A stretch of DNA of 64,000 nt, from positions 62,716,568-62,780,567 of the forward strand of contig CM037589.1 of the NCBI GenBank assembly GCA_021018995.1. Reading direction: 5' to 3'. The notes under the pieces are model-generated. The model did not search any database. It was given only the letters and a program-made list of their open reading frames with translations, and had not been told where the DNA came from. The DNA comes from Chloranthus sessilifolius (Eukaryota > Streptophyta > Magnoliopsida > Chloranthales > Chloranthaceae). Positions 1-13,000 of this stretch are shown here, piece by piece (position 1 is the first letter of the stretch; each line of letters starts with the position of its first letter). The translations under genes were made by a program, and so were the position numbers.

Positions 1-1560
1 TGTGCTTTTTCTAATAGTATTATGTTCATCCTCTTTGCTACACCATTTTGCTGAGTATTTTCAGGAACTGTTAAGTGCTTAACAATCCATTGATTATCAT
101 AGTATGCTTTGAACTCTGATGACAAATATTCCTTATAATTATTTGATTTGAGAATCTTCACCTTTCTGTATATCTGCTTTTCAACCATACTCTACCACAA
201 CCTAAAATTTTAAAACACATCCGACTTATTTTTGATCGGATACACCCAAACTTTTCTGGAGTAGTCATCTATAAATGACACAAAGTAGTTGGCTCCACCT
301 ATTAAAGTGACTTTAGCTAGTCCCCATACATCTGAATGAATGTAATCAATCAGCCCCTTCGAAGTTTGTTTTCCTTTGGAGAAACTAATTTTATTCTGCT
401 TCCCGAAGATACAATATTCACAAAAATTAAGTTTACAAGTTTGAATGTAAGAAATTGTATTATTCTTTATAAGTTCTGTCAGCCCACATTCACTCATGTG
501 ACCAAGCCTCTTCTACTACAAATATGAGAGATCCTTGAAATCTTTTGTAGCTGCAACACCATTACCGCTGATTGTGCTGTCTACTAAAGTATACAGATTT
601 TCTATCTTTTCACTTTTCATCAAGGTCATAGCACTACATATAATCTTTAGTTTTATGGGTTCTAGGATGACTCGACATCCTATCTCATCCAATGCTCCCA
701 ACGAGATTAGGTGTTTCTTCAGATTGGGCACATACCTAATCTCAGTAAGAGTGCAAACACAACTATCAAACATCTTGATTTTGATAGAACCAATACTCAC
801 TGCTTCTCATTTATTGTCAGTCTCCATTAAAATCATCCCACCATTGGCTACCTTGTGCTGGTCAAACTAATCCATGTACAAACACTTGTGATACGAAGCC
901 CCTGAATCTAGGATCCATTTACCATCAAACTGATTGGAGTTTAACAATGCACACAATAGGTCTTCACCGAAATCCAACTTAATAGCATTAGCCTGTTGCG
1001 AAGTCCCTTCATCACTCTTATTATTATTATTCAATCTCTACTTGCAATATTTGCGAATATGTCTAAATTATTTACATAAGTAACAAATAATATCTTTTTT
1101 GTCACCCGTATATTTGAATATATTGTTTCCTCTCATTAATTTATTGTCTCCTCTAGACTTGTCTCTTTTTCGATTATGGTTTCGACCCTTTTGCTTATGA
1201 GACTAATCTCTTTGGAGTTAGATTCGGGTTGCTTTCTCAATTCGTTGGAAAGAAGTATAGCAGTCACTTCTTTGACGATAATATTATCTTTACCATAAAT
1301 TAATGTGGTAACATGGTGCCCATAAGATGGTGACAATGATGTGAGCAAGAGAAGTACGAGATCTTCTTCTTCAAGTTTCACCTCAATGTTCAATAGTTCA
1401 CTGACTATTTTATTAAATGAATTCAAACAGTCATGAATACGCATACCAGCCTTTATACGAAGGGTGTAAAGTTGCTTATTCATGAAAAGTCTGCTGGACA
1501 ACGACTTTATCATATAGAGAGATTTCATCTTCTTTCATAGATCTACGGTCGTCTTTTCGT
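1..1560 (-). pseudogene. Ty1-copia retrotransposon remnant (gag, protease, start of integrase)
   Basis: Read on the minus strand, the pieces follow copia order. At 1528-1136 is a Gag segment of about 130 residues ending in a Lys/Glu-rich tail. Near 1085-1040 is a CX2CX4HX4C zinc knuckle broken by an in-frame stop. At 800-516 is the end of the protease with the conserved RYVPNLKKHLISLG-like block. At 497-210 are the GAG-pre-integrase domain (CEYCIFGKQ) and the start of the integrase core (VSFIDDYSRKVWVYP). At about 182-1 the integrase runs off the window with QQNGVAKRMN, the usual copia QQNGVAERMN block. Several frame changes and stops separate the parts, so the copy is not functional. Reverse transcriptase and RNase H would lie left of position 1. 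Confidence 0.85.
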
Positions 1561-2504
1561 GAAAAATGTTGACTTGCCACAAAGCGGATAGTGCTTACGG
1601 CTCTCTTATCAATCAGATAGTGCTTACGGCTCTCTTATCAATCGGATAGAGTGGGTAGAGGCACAATCGGATAGTGCTTACGGCTCTCTTATCAATAGAA
1701 TTTCACACTTCATCGGATATCTCTTCTTCCTTATCTCCTTTCTAAGTAGAGCATTATCAATTCCTTGTTAGATAAGGAGATCTGTGACCTTGACTTGCCA
1801 CAAAGCGAAGTTATTTTTCTCATAAAACTTCTCCACCTCGAATCGTGCATTAGAGACCTTTATCATCATTGTGCCTCTACCCACTCTATCGAACTCCCTA
1901 TCGCGATGAATGCGAAAAAATTAAGAAGATACAAACACAAAATAATCACACACACACACAACACAAAGATTTACATAGTTAACCCAATCTAGGGTTACGT
2001 CCATGAGAATATATGCACTATTTATGAACGTTTACAATGCACATTCTGAATCAAGATCAAACATGATTTTATATAGCCAACACGCTATAAAAATCAGGAC
2101 ATAGTCCCTCAAATAATAGAGAAGAGTTCTGTTAGAATATAATAACGATTATGACACAAGAACGACTTCAATCGGATCTTCAATCCTCAAGTAATTCTTC
2201 AATACTTTTTCTCTCTAAGTATTCTCCACAATTTTTCTCTCATGAAAAACTCTCAAACAATGCCTGGAACCCTTAGAGAAATTTTCTGCAAATAGGCTCC
2301 AAACTCTTTTGAAAACATGACTCACAAATCTTCTAAACTCTGAAAGTATTCAAAACACTTCAAAAAAAGTTGAAATTCAAACCCGCGGATCTGAATCCGC
2401 TCAGAAGTTAATCGATTGATTTCTCAAACTCAATCGATTGATTTTGCCAAACTCAATTGATTGATACCTGTGGTTGGGATTAAACCTTATTCAACAGACC
2501 CAAC
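1561..2504. repeat. Copia leader/LTR-like sequence with scrambled short repeats
   Basis: No coding capacity seen. A 29-bp unit beginning GATAGTGCTTACGG is present at 1587, 1616 and 1670. A 24-bp segment at 1644-1667 recurs as an inverted copy at about 1867-1890, and a TTGACTTGCCACAAAGCG string occurs at both 1568 and 1790. At 2408-2465 there are three copies of an (A/T)CAATCGATTGAT-like motif. By position this should be the leader and 5' LTR of the copia remnant, but I could not fix LTR ends. Confidence 0.4.
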
Positions 2505-2850
2505 ATCCTACAAATTTAGATGAGAAATCTATTGATTTTTTTAGTCAAATGATGGAGGTTAGTTTTCATCCCAATCTTCCACACCATATATCTGAAGATC
2601 ATGTGCATGTCATCAATTGTCAGATGTTGATTCCACTTGACACACATCCCGAGAAGTGAACGTGAACCATGGTGTTTCATCAAATGTGCTACACTTACAG
2701 TTTTTGGTATGCATGCCACATGGAAAATCAACATTCGACCTCAATCAATAGGCTCCTGGTCTTAAAATCTATTGTGTGAAAGATTGAGATGAAAAGCCAT
2801 CTCGATTGTCTGAATCAAAGTAATCAATGATTTTAACACAATGACTCCCA
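2505..2850. mobile_element. Foldback (long terminal inverted repeat) element, copy A
   Basis: The left arm (about 2515-2610) and right arm (about 2735-2850) are diverged reverse complements. They carry the family's core strings: a TGATGGAG/CATC block, then CCAATCTT(C/T)CACA and its complement TGTGTGAAAGATTG. The same arms recur at 8.7-9.35, 18.0-18.3, 20.1-20.4 and 54.7-55.0 kb. No transposase is present. Confidence 0.6.
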
Positions 2851-3582
2851 ATTGAAAAGAAATAATCTCAGTTACATAGTTGATGCTAGAAATTTTTTAT
2901 TTATTATTTTTTCCTCTTAAAAAAATTAATTTAGCGAGTTTTCTCGTGCTGACTAACATGCCCAAAATGCGGAATGCGAGATTGGCGGTCTTTTCTCTTA
3001 GATTAGATGAATATGAAAAGTGGCAAAATAACTTTTGCAAGAAAAACATTAAGTAAAAAAGAGTTAGTCTATAACGGGTGTACACTTATCATGAGTGGAC
3101 ATCCGAGTCCAGATGCCCTTGTGATGAGTGATTGGCACGAACTTTTAATGCATAAAAATCCGTGCAGGTCACTGGGTCATTGGGCCATGTGGATTGCCTA
3201 TGTTCGTTCACATCAGTGGACGCCCGTTCTAGAGTAACTCATTAAAAAATATAATGCATTCAACATTTGGCAGTTTTACTGGATGTGAAAGGTGAAATTT
3301 TAACATCCGACAAGCTTTCAAATTTGTCGGAAGATTTTTCATAATCCAGGAAAAAAAAGGATAGTGTTATATGGAGGACAAATTTTATGCACAAAGTACA
3401 GGTGGTTGATTGGCGTGACGCAATTAGCTGGCACTTTGTCCTCAACAAATCTGTCATAAGTTTATAATTTTCCAATAAAAATAGGTAGAGGAGAGCAGTG
3501 CCCCATGTGGGACTGTCCTTAATTATATCCATGGGTTAGGTGGGATGGATCGAAATTGAAGCCGGACCCATATATAATTTAG
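2851..3582. other. Unassigned intergenic sequence
   Basis: I see no supportable gene, RNA or transposon here. Short open frames exist on both strands but resemble nothing known. The last 11 bases (3572-3582) are the left target duplication of the adjacent element. Confidence 0.5.
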
Positions 3583-4323
3583 GAAAATTTCTAGAATCGA
3601 CCCTATCAGATTCACCTTTTCCATCAGAAACCCTGTAGTTTCACCTTTCGCCAAACCGACCAACTAGAAGCCCAGCCAACCCTAAGAAGAATAAAAAGTC
3701 GAAGATACCCTTTCTATGACTTTCTTTAACTCACAAAAACATCCACTTCTTCCTCATTTTAATAAGCTCCAGTTAGTGAGAGATAGAGGAGGCGAAGGTG
3801 AAGACGTCTTCTTTCTCAGTCTGATCAATGCTTTGGAAGTAGAAAACACAGGCTTGGGAGAAGAAGACCCTACAGTTTGCCATTGCGATGGGAGGTACGT
3901 TTAGATATCAATTTTCTATACAGTCGTTTTCGATTGTATAAACCGTCGATATCGCTTTTTTAAACAGTCTATATCGATTGTCTAGACGATACTAATTGGG
4001 AAAACCTAAAAAAACTAATTGAAATTATAAACCGTCGGAAGAAGAAAAATTTCTACAACAGTGGAATATAATTTGATTTCGAACTTACCATTTTGATAGT
4101 TTGAAGAATGAATAATGGACTATCAACTACCTTGGAGGCGACATTAACTTCGAACGAAAATAATGATTTAAAAATTTTGACAGCTATTTATTATCTTGGG
4201 AGTAATTTCGAGAATTAATAAAGGCGGGCGTCGGCTTGGCTTCAAGCGCTTGGTTTGAAAGGTAAAATTACAGGGTCTCTGAAGCAAAAGGTGAATCTGA
4301 CGGGATAAATTTTGAAAATTTTC
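3583..4323. mobile_element. Non-autonomous Mutator-like element, 741 bp
   Basis: The ends are inverted repeats of roughly 95 bp. The left end starts GAAAATTTCTAG; the right end, read as reverse complement, starts GAAAATTTTCAA. Both continue with matching blocks (AGATTCACCTTTT, then ACCCTGTA). The element is flanked by a perfect 11-bp direct repeat ATATAATTTAG at 3572-3582 and 4324-4334. Long terminal repeats with a 9-11-bp duplication are typical of Mutator-like elements. No transposase is encoded. An unrecognised 62-residue open frame lies at 3716-3904. A diverged single end of the same family is at about 17826-17930. Confidence 0.8.
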
Positions 4324-4334
4324 ATATAATTTAG

Positions 4335-5259
4335 GGTGTGTTTTGTTTTATTATAGACTTGATAGTCAACTCCCACTTTATAACAGTGGCATTTCCGAAG
4401 AGGTGGAGAAGAAGATTGATGCCAACTTCTTCTATAGCAGCTGCGTCTTGCATCACCAACTTTTGTCTCTGGCATCGCTGGTTTTCGGGAGTAGCTTTTG
4501 CCTATACCTCAGCTCCAATTCCAAATTAAGGTCCGTTTTATTTTTCTCTGATTTCCAAAATATTTGTATTTATGGTAGCCAACAAAAAATAAATAAATAT
4601 TTTTATACTTAATAAGGTTTGAACACTCATTAGGTCCCCCAAAAAGCAAACAGAGAGGGTTTTGTGCTCTGATAAAAAGTAAACAGAAACGCTGTTTGTT
4701 TTTGAGAATCGAGAGAGACAGGGGAGGAGGCCCAATCCAATCGTCCCTCCCATCATGCCTTCAATTTTTTGGTCTTTGGAAATGATTACGGTATCCGATC
4801 AAGAACAGAACATTGAATGAAAAGGTGGACTAACTGATCAAATGGATGGTTTGAATTGATTCATTGACTGTTGCTATTGGTTGATTTTGAATGATTCTAA
4901 TTTAAAAAAACTAATATATTTATGTGCAGAACCCCACTCCATTCATTAATTGCCCTGCACTCTCTGTCAGACCCACATGCAATGAGAGCGACCTAGTTAA
5001 GAGCTGCACTGGTTAGTCTCTTTTTTTTTTTTTGTGAAATGAATTTATTTAACGCATTCAAAGTATAAGAAGATTATTTAAACTTAAAAATTTTATGTAG
5101 TTAATAAATAATTTAAAAACTTTTCTTATCCCAGCAAATTGGATTCATTTAAAAATAGCGAATTGCAAACTTGAATTCAAATCAAGTGAATCAGTGACCT
5201 AAATAATTATACACGGCTCAATCTCCCACTCCCAACCTTGGGAGAAAGATGCCTGGATA
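4335..5259. other. Unassigned intergenic sequence
   Basis: AT-rich sequence with a poly-T run near 5020. No gene, RNA or complete repeat recognised. Confidence 0.5.
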
Positions 5260-5451
5260 TCAAAATGAAATGTCAAAATCATTTTGTGTGCTCAAATATA
5301 GCTCTCCCCTTTCTAGCTAGGCTTTACCATTTTAGCGTGAGGAGATTAACTCGAGTCAAAATGAAATGTCAAAATCATTTTGTGTGCTCAAATATAGCTC
5401 TCCCCTTTCTAGCTAGGCTTTACCATTTTAGCGTGAGGAGATTAACTCGAG
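5260..5451. repeat. Two-copy tandem duplication, 96-bp unit
   Basis: Units 5260-5355 and 5356-5451 appear identical base for base, each starting TCAAAATGAAATGTC and ending AACTCGAG. Identity implies a recent slippage or unequal-exchange event. It lies about 1.4 kb upstream of the cyclase start. No coding meaning is apparent. Confidence 0.95.
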
Positions 5452-5870
5452 TACCCCCAAATACACAATGCTTATTACTTGATCTACTTTCTTGAAGCTT
5501 TAACAATGTTCTGCTTTTAGAGAAGCTTTAACAATATCTTCCATCTCTAGTCATACTTTAATTAACATTAGAAATTTTATATTAAGACCATTAAATAACA
5601 TTGTTGTAACGTATAGGTAACAAGTAATATTTTACGGACGTCGATATATGGCAGACCGCAGATAGGAGACCATTCAACGAATCGCTTACGTACCGTGATA
5701 AGAGTGCAGTGGGACCCAACAATGCAAGTCGGGCAAGCCATTTGTATCGCGCTATGTAAGCAGTCCATTGTTAGTCTATTGTTTGAGGTCCACTCATTAT
5801 AATTTTCTGTATAATAATGTTTATTAATATTATAAGATATTATTATCATCATCATCGTCATCATCATTTA

Positions 5871-5905
5871 GCCTTATCGGATTATTTGGGGTCATGCCAT
5901 TACTA
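5871..5905 (-). mobile_element. Possible 3' tail of an RTE-type LINE
   Basis: An (ATC)n run at 5838-5868 is followed by AGCCTTATCGGATTATTTGG, which resembles the conserved 3'-terminal sequence of plant RTE elements. The better copy at 43.02 kb has the same order: simple repeat, then this block. Only the tip is present here. Confidence 0.35.
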
Positions 5906-6574
5906 CTATAATATATTATTATTTTAGGGTTTAACCCTTGTGATATGACCTATATGAATGTATTATGGGCCCAATGAATAACCTTGTAGTTATCAAATGT
6001 TGTCAAGAGCAAACTTTTTCAAATATTTTAGGTCCACATTAGTGAAAGTCAGGTTTTAACAAACATTATTGAGTTTAAAAGCTCTTCATGAACAAATTAA
6101 TACGTGGTAAAATATATGTATGTTTCAGGGATATATGTTAGGACAACTAACCTGAGAATTAATGCCATCACAACATGCACAAGATTGATTAAGTATCATC
6201 CAAGGGAAAAAAAAAGATATTTATCCATGGTTGAATTTTAAATCAAAGGTGCCAAATTTTAATGTATCATGTTTAGGAGATGAACCCATTTTTGATTTAA
6301 ATGTTAAAAAAGTTGAAAAAATATATTATTTTTCGAAAAAACTTAAGACATGGTGCATTTGAACGCACATCGTAAATCGTGTGTTTGAATGCTTATCATA
6401 TGCCACATACACATGATCGCGAGTTATAGTACACCTATAAGGGTTCGTCGCTGCCCCGACACGAGTCAAAGTATGCTTTTCATTTCCGACATATGTAATA
6501 AAAATTTTGACATTTGACTTAGATAGTAAATTGTGTTTTTTAATTTGTTTTGGATGCTCGACTTGATAGACTTT
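5906..6574. other. Upstream region of the cyclase, no gene
   Basis: Non-coding AT-rich sequence. A short segment at about 6355-6480 has higher GC and may be an old repeat, but I could not assign it. Regulatory sites for the cyclase are expected here, yet none can be singled out. Confidence 0.45.
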
Positions 6575-6577
6575 GAG

Positions 6578-6600
6578 TGCCCTATATATATATATATATT
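6578..6600 (+). promoter_or_regulatory. Candidate TATA element of the cyclase gene
   Basis: A CCCTATATATATATATATAT run lies about 210-230 bp upstream of the start codons, a plausible distance for a promoter plus a short 5' leader. (TA)n tracts are common throughout the window, so this assignment rests on position alone. Confidence 0.3.
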
Positions 6601-6809
6601 TGATGCAGCCGACAGGGTGACACCCATTAGCCCGATATTTTATGCAATTAAAATAATAAAATTATTATGAATATGGCCCACATACGAAGATAGGATATTG
6701 GATTAAAGCGGAGGATGAGAAGCAGATTTCTAATTATATGTCTATGATCAAGCAAGTTTCTGAAAGCAAGTGTTTTGGCAGGTGGGGTGAAGGAGGCAGG
6801 CCGTAGATG

Positions 6810-7010
6810 ATGTGGAAGCTTAAAATCGGGGAAGGCAATAGCCCGTTGTTGAAGAGCGTCAACAATCATGTGGGGCGACAAGTTTGGGAGTTTGAGACGC
6901 AGCAGCTGGGGACACCTCAAGAGGTAGCCGCAATAGAGGAGGTTCGCCAACATTTTTGGGAAAACAGGTTTAAGAGGAAGCATAGCTCTGACCTATTGAT
7001 GAGAATGCAA
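6810..7010 (+). CDS. LAS: Cyclase exon 1 (residues 1-67)
   Basis: Encodes MWKLKIGEG and the [11 protein letters not shown] block conserved at cyclase N-termini, ending [10 protein letters not shown]. The donor CAA|GTGAGT is strong. ATG codons at 6807 and 6810 are adjacent; I use 6810 because the family starts MWKL. Confidence 0.93.
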
Positions 7011-10000
7011 GTGAGTGAGAATTCTCTTTCTATATTTTAGTTTCACAGCAACTAATATATATATATATATATAAGTTAATTTGTTGGAGAAAGAGGTAAA
7101 ATGGTAATTAAATGATTAATTCCCCTGCCTCTGTTGTTTACGCTACATAGTTAGCAAAGGAGAATCCATCGCCACCTCAACCAACGCTAAAACAACAAGT
7201 AGAAGAAGAAGAAGAAGAAGAAGAAGAAGAAGAAGAAGAAGAGTTGAGAGAGGAGGCTGTGAGAAGCACATTAAGAAGGGCTCTCAATTTCTACTCCACA
7301 ATCCAGGCCCATGACGGCCATTGGCCTGGCGACTACGGCGGTCCATTGTTCCTTCTGCCTGGTCTGGTATGCCAGTTTCTACATTTTTTATTTGGTTTTT
7401 CACCAAAATGGGCATTTTTTGAACCCCCCCAAAATAAACTTCTAAAAACATTTATTTAAAAGTATTTACCTTAAAGGACACCTGATAATTATTTTTAAAA
7501 GTGTTTACCTCAGAGTCGGAGGGCAAGTAATTATTATAAGACATATGCCTTCCAAGGTAAATATTTATAAAGCATCTACTTTAAGGTAACTTTTTGTTCA
7601 AAATGGTCGAGGTAAATAACTCCTTATAAGCTTCAAATGCTTTTAAACAAAATCTTCAATTACAAGCAGAGAGATCAAAGAAATGGGATAATAGGTCCTT
7701 AGAAGCCATCTCTTCCTTACTAAGTCATGTGGCATTAAGTCCCCATAGCGGCAGCCTCATATTTCGCTATCAATTACGCCCATTGGAGATGTTGAACCAT
7801 CTAATCAAGCACTCTTATTTGGGTCATTGTTTCGAGCTTTTAATGATTTGTATTAAAGTAATATGATTTTGTAATATAAATCTTTTAATCGGGATAAATT
7901 TTTGACTGAATGTAACAGAGTTGATAGCCATCGGTGATAAAATACATGAATTGATCCAAGATATAGACCATATAAATTAATAGCCGTCTATCTTAGAAGG
8001 CTTTAGGGCGATTAGGTCTATCTTAGAAGGCGCGTTTTTGAAAAGTTCATAGAAGGTGCATATATATATATATATATATTATATCTCGAAGAATGAGGAG
8101 GTCAATCTTATTCTTACCTGACTAAAATGATGTTGAAGGCATACTTTCACTAGTTTTGCACCTATAATTCTTTGTATCTAAGACCTTTAAGACCTATAGC
8201 CTTTAAGAGAGTGTGATGCAAGTCGCGATTATGTGCTAAGTGACTTGTTATCTATTGTGAGTATAGAGTTGAACTCCACACTCATCGGAAGCCTATACTT
8301 GAGTTGTAGAGTTAAATTCCACACTGAGTCATTTGGGTGTGTCATGTGACAACCATTTTAAGATCAAGTGCTATGCGTTTATGCACAAAGTTGATCGATA
8401 ATCATAAAATTGAAAAAAGAACTAAAAAAATAATAATTTTATGAAAAGACATGTGATGGACCCTATCCAGCTAAGAATGCTTGGGATGCATCCCTTTACT
8501 TAGCAGTTAGCACACAAATGTCGTATGTATTGTCGGTAGAGAATTAAGGCACAATATTAAAACCGAGTGATATTTTAATAAGCCCGTTTGGCGGACACCA
8601 ATTTATTAGAAGGGTCGGTGTTAGACTATTAGGTAGCGTGTCCTGATCGCTTATATTTTTGGAGTACCTTTAAATTCATCCACCGAATTTTTGTATTCAC
8701 CCATGCTGAAATGCATTTACCGCATTGAATCAGACGGAGAACATTTACCCTCCCAATTTCACACAATAGAGCTTGAGATTATGGACATATCATCATACGG
8801 TCAATATTTTATTACACGTAGCACACAGCTCAAAAAAGTGGCCTGAACATCACTTGCAAGCTTAAAGTTGATTTTAAGGTCATTTTTTTGGGTGTACACC
8901 ACATAAATTAAAATAAAAAGGATTGTATGATGATACACCTATGATCTCAAATCCATCGTGTGAAAGATTGAGAGGATAAACGATCTCCATCGTCTAATTC
9001 AACACAATCAATGTGTTTCAGCATGGGTGAGCTCAAATATTTGGTAGGTGGATTTAAAGGTACTCAAATTTTTGTTTTGGGTACCTTTATTTGTACCCAT
9101 TGAGCTTTTGACAACATCTACATTAAAAACCATTAATTGCTTTGATTCAGATGATGGGGGTTGTATTTTGCCCCAATCTTTCATATAATGGATCCTGAGA
9201 CCTTGGGTGTACAATGAGGCGGTTAATTTTTTATTCCATGGGCACACATTCCATAAAAAAGTGATGAAAATTCATATGATATTATACATCACGCTCAGAG
9301 GTGATTTTTAGGTCACTTTTTGAATGTATGCCACATGAAACTATATGTTGGGAGTTCAATACTGCATGAACCTTGGGTGCGATGAGGATAGTCTAGTGGA
9401 ATACCTTCCAGTGGATCATATATATATACTAGTGGGAAGCACGTGCATTGTACGTAATGCGATATCTGCGATGCTAGAGAACTTGTGTATGATAACCTGT
9501 CAGTAGATGTGTACAAATATTTCAGCACCGTAAACAGTTAAAAATGCACAGTAAGTGTAAATGATAGGCAAAAGCAAGGATCAAAATTTCAGCCAAAATG
9601 ACCGAAATTTCAGTCCAAATTATTGGTTTCGGTCCTCACCGAAACGATAATTTGGACCGAAATTTTGGTCCAAAATTTCGGTTTCGGTCATGCCCGAAAA
9701 TAAAATTTTGGCCAATATTTTGATCCTTGGGCAAAAGCGACCACGCCACTATGCATAGATAGTCAGTATCAATTACACATTATGCATGTTGTCTAGAAAA
9801 AATCGGTTTCAGTTTCAATTTTGGTATATTGAATTTCCATCCCTACTCACAAGGAAAAGATCTTCCTTAAAGAACGAACTATGTGCTCATTTATGAATAA
9901 CTTAGGCATTCACATCTATGGTGGACCTAACTTTTAGGAAGAACATACTCCATCTCTTCGTTGTGTGCTATTTTTTTAAGTCAATGTTATTTAACAAGCT

Positions 10001-13000
10001 ATCAAACACACAAAATAAGTATAGTGGAATAAACCCAAAATAAACAGCATGACATCCTCAAACTATATTTTATTAGATAACAACCACCATATTTTTATGG
10101 CTTTAGTAATACTGATATAAAGCATTTGTATAATGCGAAAAATTGATCACCAACACCCATCAAAATCACATAAAAAGATATAAAATATCACTGAGTTCCT
10201 TACTCCTCCCCATTAAAAAAACCCTTCGGACCCCATAAAATTGCAAACCTATTGAAACAATAAGAAGAAATATCAAAATCTTATGGATACCCAAACTCGT
10301 CCAAAGTTATGACTATGAGGCCCCATCGAAACCAAAACATATATAAATTTGGACGGATGTCGATTCAATCCTGCGGCTAGAGCCCATAAATATCTATCGA
10401 CATTGAATTCAACAAAATAAATAAATAAATAAACATCTAAATACATGAAATGAGAAAACTTTTCCACTCCATCAGTAAAAAATAAACTAAGAAATAATAA
10501 TAAATATATAAAACAAAAATCTTACAGACTTAAAGCCCACAATTTGATGCTGAAAGTTAAGACGGCAAGGCTCATCATCACTGTTCGTCGAAGTTGAGTT
10601 TGAGAACCAGAGGCTCAAACTCAATAAAATGCAAAGACCTGAACCAAATGTGGAACGAGATGCTCATTTTTTACCCAGAGTAGACAAATCTCCCTTATTG
10701 GCCGAGCAAGGTCAACATCTACAAGAAGAAGAGGTTAAGCAATAGCCAGAACTTCCTCAACGTGTACAGGTCCCCTCTTCACCAACAAGCTGAAGAATCA
10801 TAATTCAGCTCCACAACTCGACAAATGGAGGCTAGATCAAGGGTCAAAATATCGGAAAACTGATACGTTTCGTCCTGACCTCCAGGACGATACGTATCGG
10901 GTATCGGCCGATACATTGAATTTTTTTTTTTTTTTCATAAAATCCTAAAAAAATTAAGAAAAATAAATTTAATGATTTTCTTTTTTTTTTTTTACTTTTT
11001 TAAAAATATATTTAAAGCTTATTTGATGTATATTTCATAATAGGACGGATTCCTAATTAAAGAATTGCATAATTACAATTAAAAGCTTTCAATTTTTTTC
11101 TTTCTTTTTTATTGTTTAATAAATGAAAATTTTATTAACAGACAACAAAAATATATTAGGTTATAAGTCCACAACAAAGGAGAGATCACTCTTAACATAG
11201 TTGATTCATTATACATGACTAATTTTCATTGTACATGACTAATGATCAAATTTTTATTATACATGACTAATTATCAAAATTAAAAGGTATATTATATAAA
11301 AAAAATTAATTACTTTAGAGCCACATTAAATTTCGTAGTGGTTCTTGGCCCTCGTTATCATCATTATCGTGCGCGAGCTTTCCTTATAATGTTGGCCATA
11401 CTGATATCCATGATCGTGTGTGCCTCCTTGAAACTGAGACATTAGCGGCGAATATGGCTCAGTGTAATAGGTAAATATGGCTCAGTGTAATAGGTAAAGG
11501 TTGGTCCTCCAAAAATTTGACCAACAAAGTCATATGGCCCGAGATAAGTTAGTTGATGCCGATAATATGGGTTACTTGCTGTTAAATCTTCGGTATTTTG
11601 CAAACTAAATCCCTCGAAGCTAGAAGTCATATAACCCACATCATCTTGTGGACCTTATGGTGGTGGTGGAGGTGGTGTTTTGTAAGATTCTGACGCTCCT
11701 CTTCCTTTAATCCCTCCACCTTTAAATGTAGGAGTGTCATAAATTGTTAGCAGGTCCTCATCCCATGCGGCAATACCTCAAGAAGTATAATATCATTCGC
11801 TCTACCACTAGTGCCAGCGTGGATTTCATCGCCTCCATCATCACCCCCACCATCATCATTATCACTACCGAACTGCGTTTCGTCATCAGATCCAACCACT
11901 GAATGACGATTCAATCTTCGTTTCCGCCTCGGTAGTTGGGAAGCTTGCTCATCTGTTGCTCTTTCAGCATATCCAGCTATGCAGTGTCCTCAGTATCCAA
12001 CACTGGCTCTTCTCTCTCTTCGATCCACTAATTTAAAGGGTCATCCTCCATGAATATATAATCCAACTGGATAGGATCAAAATATTTATTATTTGTAAGG
12101 TAAAATATGATAGATGAATTAGTACATGTCTGATGCCTCATCAATTAGATTAAATAAAAATTGTATGAACTAAGACTTCATATAATATCGTACCGCGATT
12201 GACCCTCTATATATTTCTGACCCTTAATCTTATATTGTAGTGGCAATAGACTAACTTTTTCAATCGTTCCATAGTTAGCCTATTCCTTGTCTTCGTGTGA
12301 ATGAGAGAGAAGGTGCTCCAATTTCACTCACAGTTGGACGAGGAACAAGTTTGCGATAAAACTCTCATGGCAACCCGCCTTAATATCGGGCCATCACTTC
12401 CATAATGCATCCACCAATCAGCGGGTTTATCATACTTGATTTGGGATTGCGCCAATGGGGTCCCAAATGACCCATGTCTCTTGCGAAATATATCAATCTA
12501 TATATCAATAACCCACATATCAATAAACAGATCATATGACACCTGCATTATTACTTATAAGGTATTATTACTCACATCTCTTATGGCTTGACCTTGCATT
12601 GCCAACTCAGGGAGCATTCGCTGGATTACATTAAGCAAACCGCTGTACACGTCATCGGCCTCAGTCAACTCAAAGCATCGCGTATACTGGAAGGCCTGAT
12701 TTAAGTAGTGTTCTATACATCAAATATGAACAATCTCATCAATATATAGAAACAATGAATAATATAAAAAATAATAAATAAATAAAAATCACTACATAAG
12801 TAGTTTAGCATGTTATACCTGCGACATGTAAGCAATGGTAGAATTGTGCATCCCACCTCTTGTCGATGATTGCCGAATATCGTTTATATTTTGTCGGGCA
12901 TTTAGTTTTAATAGCCAATTTGGCTTTAGCCATTAACTCATAAACGTACCCCATCGTTGGTTTCTCATCACCATCTATCAACCTTAACATTTGTACCAAC

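Noticed and set aside
1561-2504. CRISPR-like array from the 29-bp repeats
   Set aside because: Only three copies, uneven spacing, no unique spacers and a plant nuclear context.
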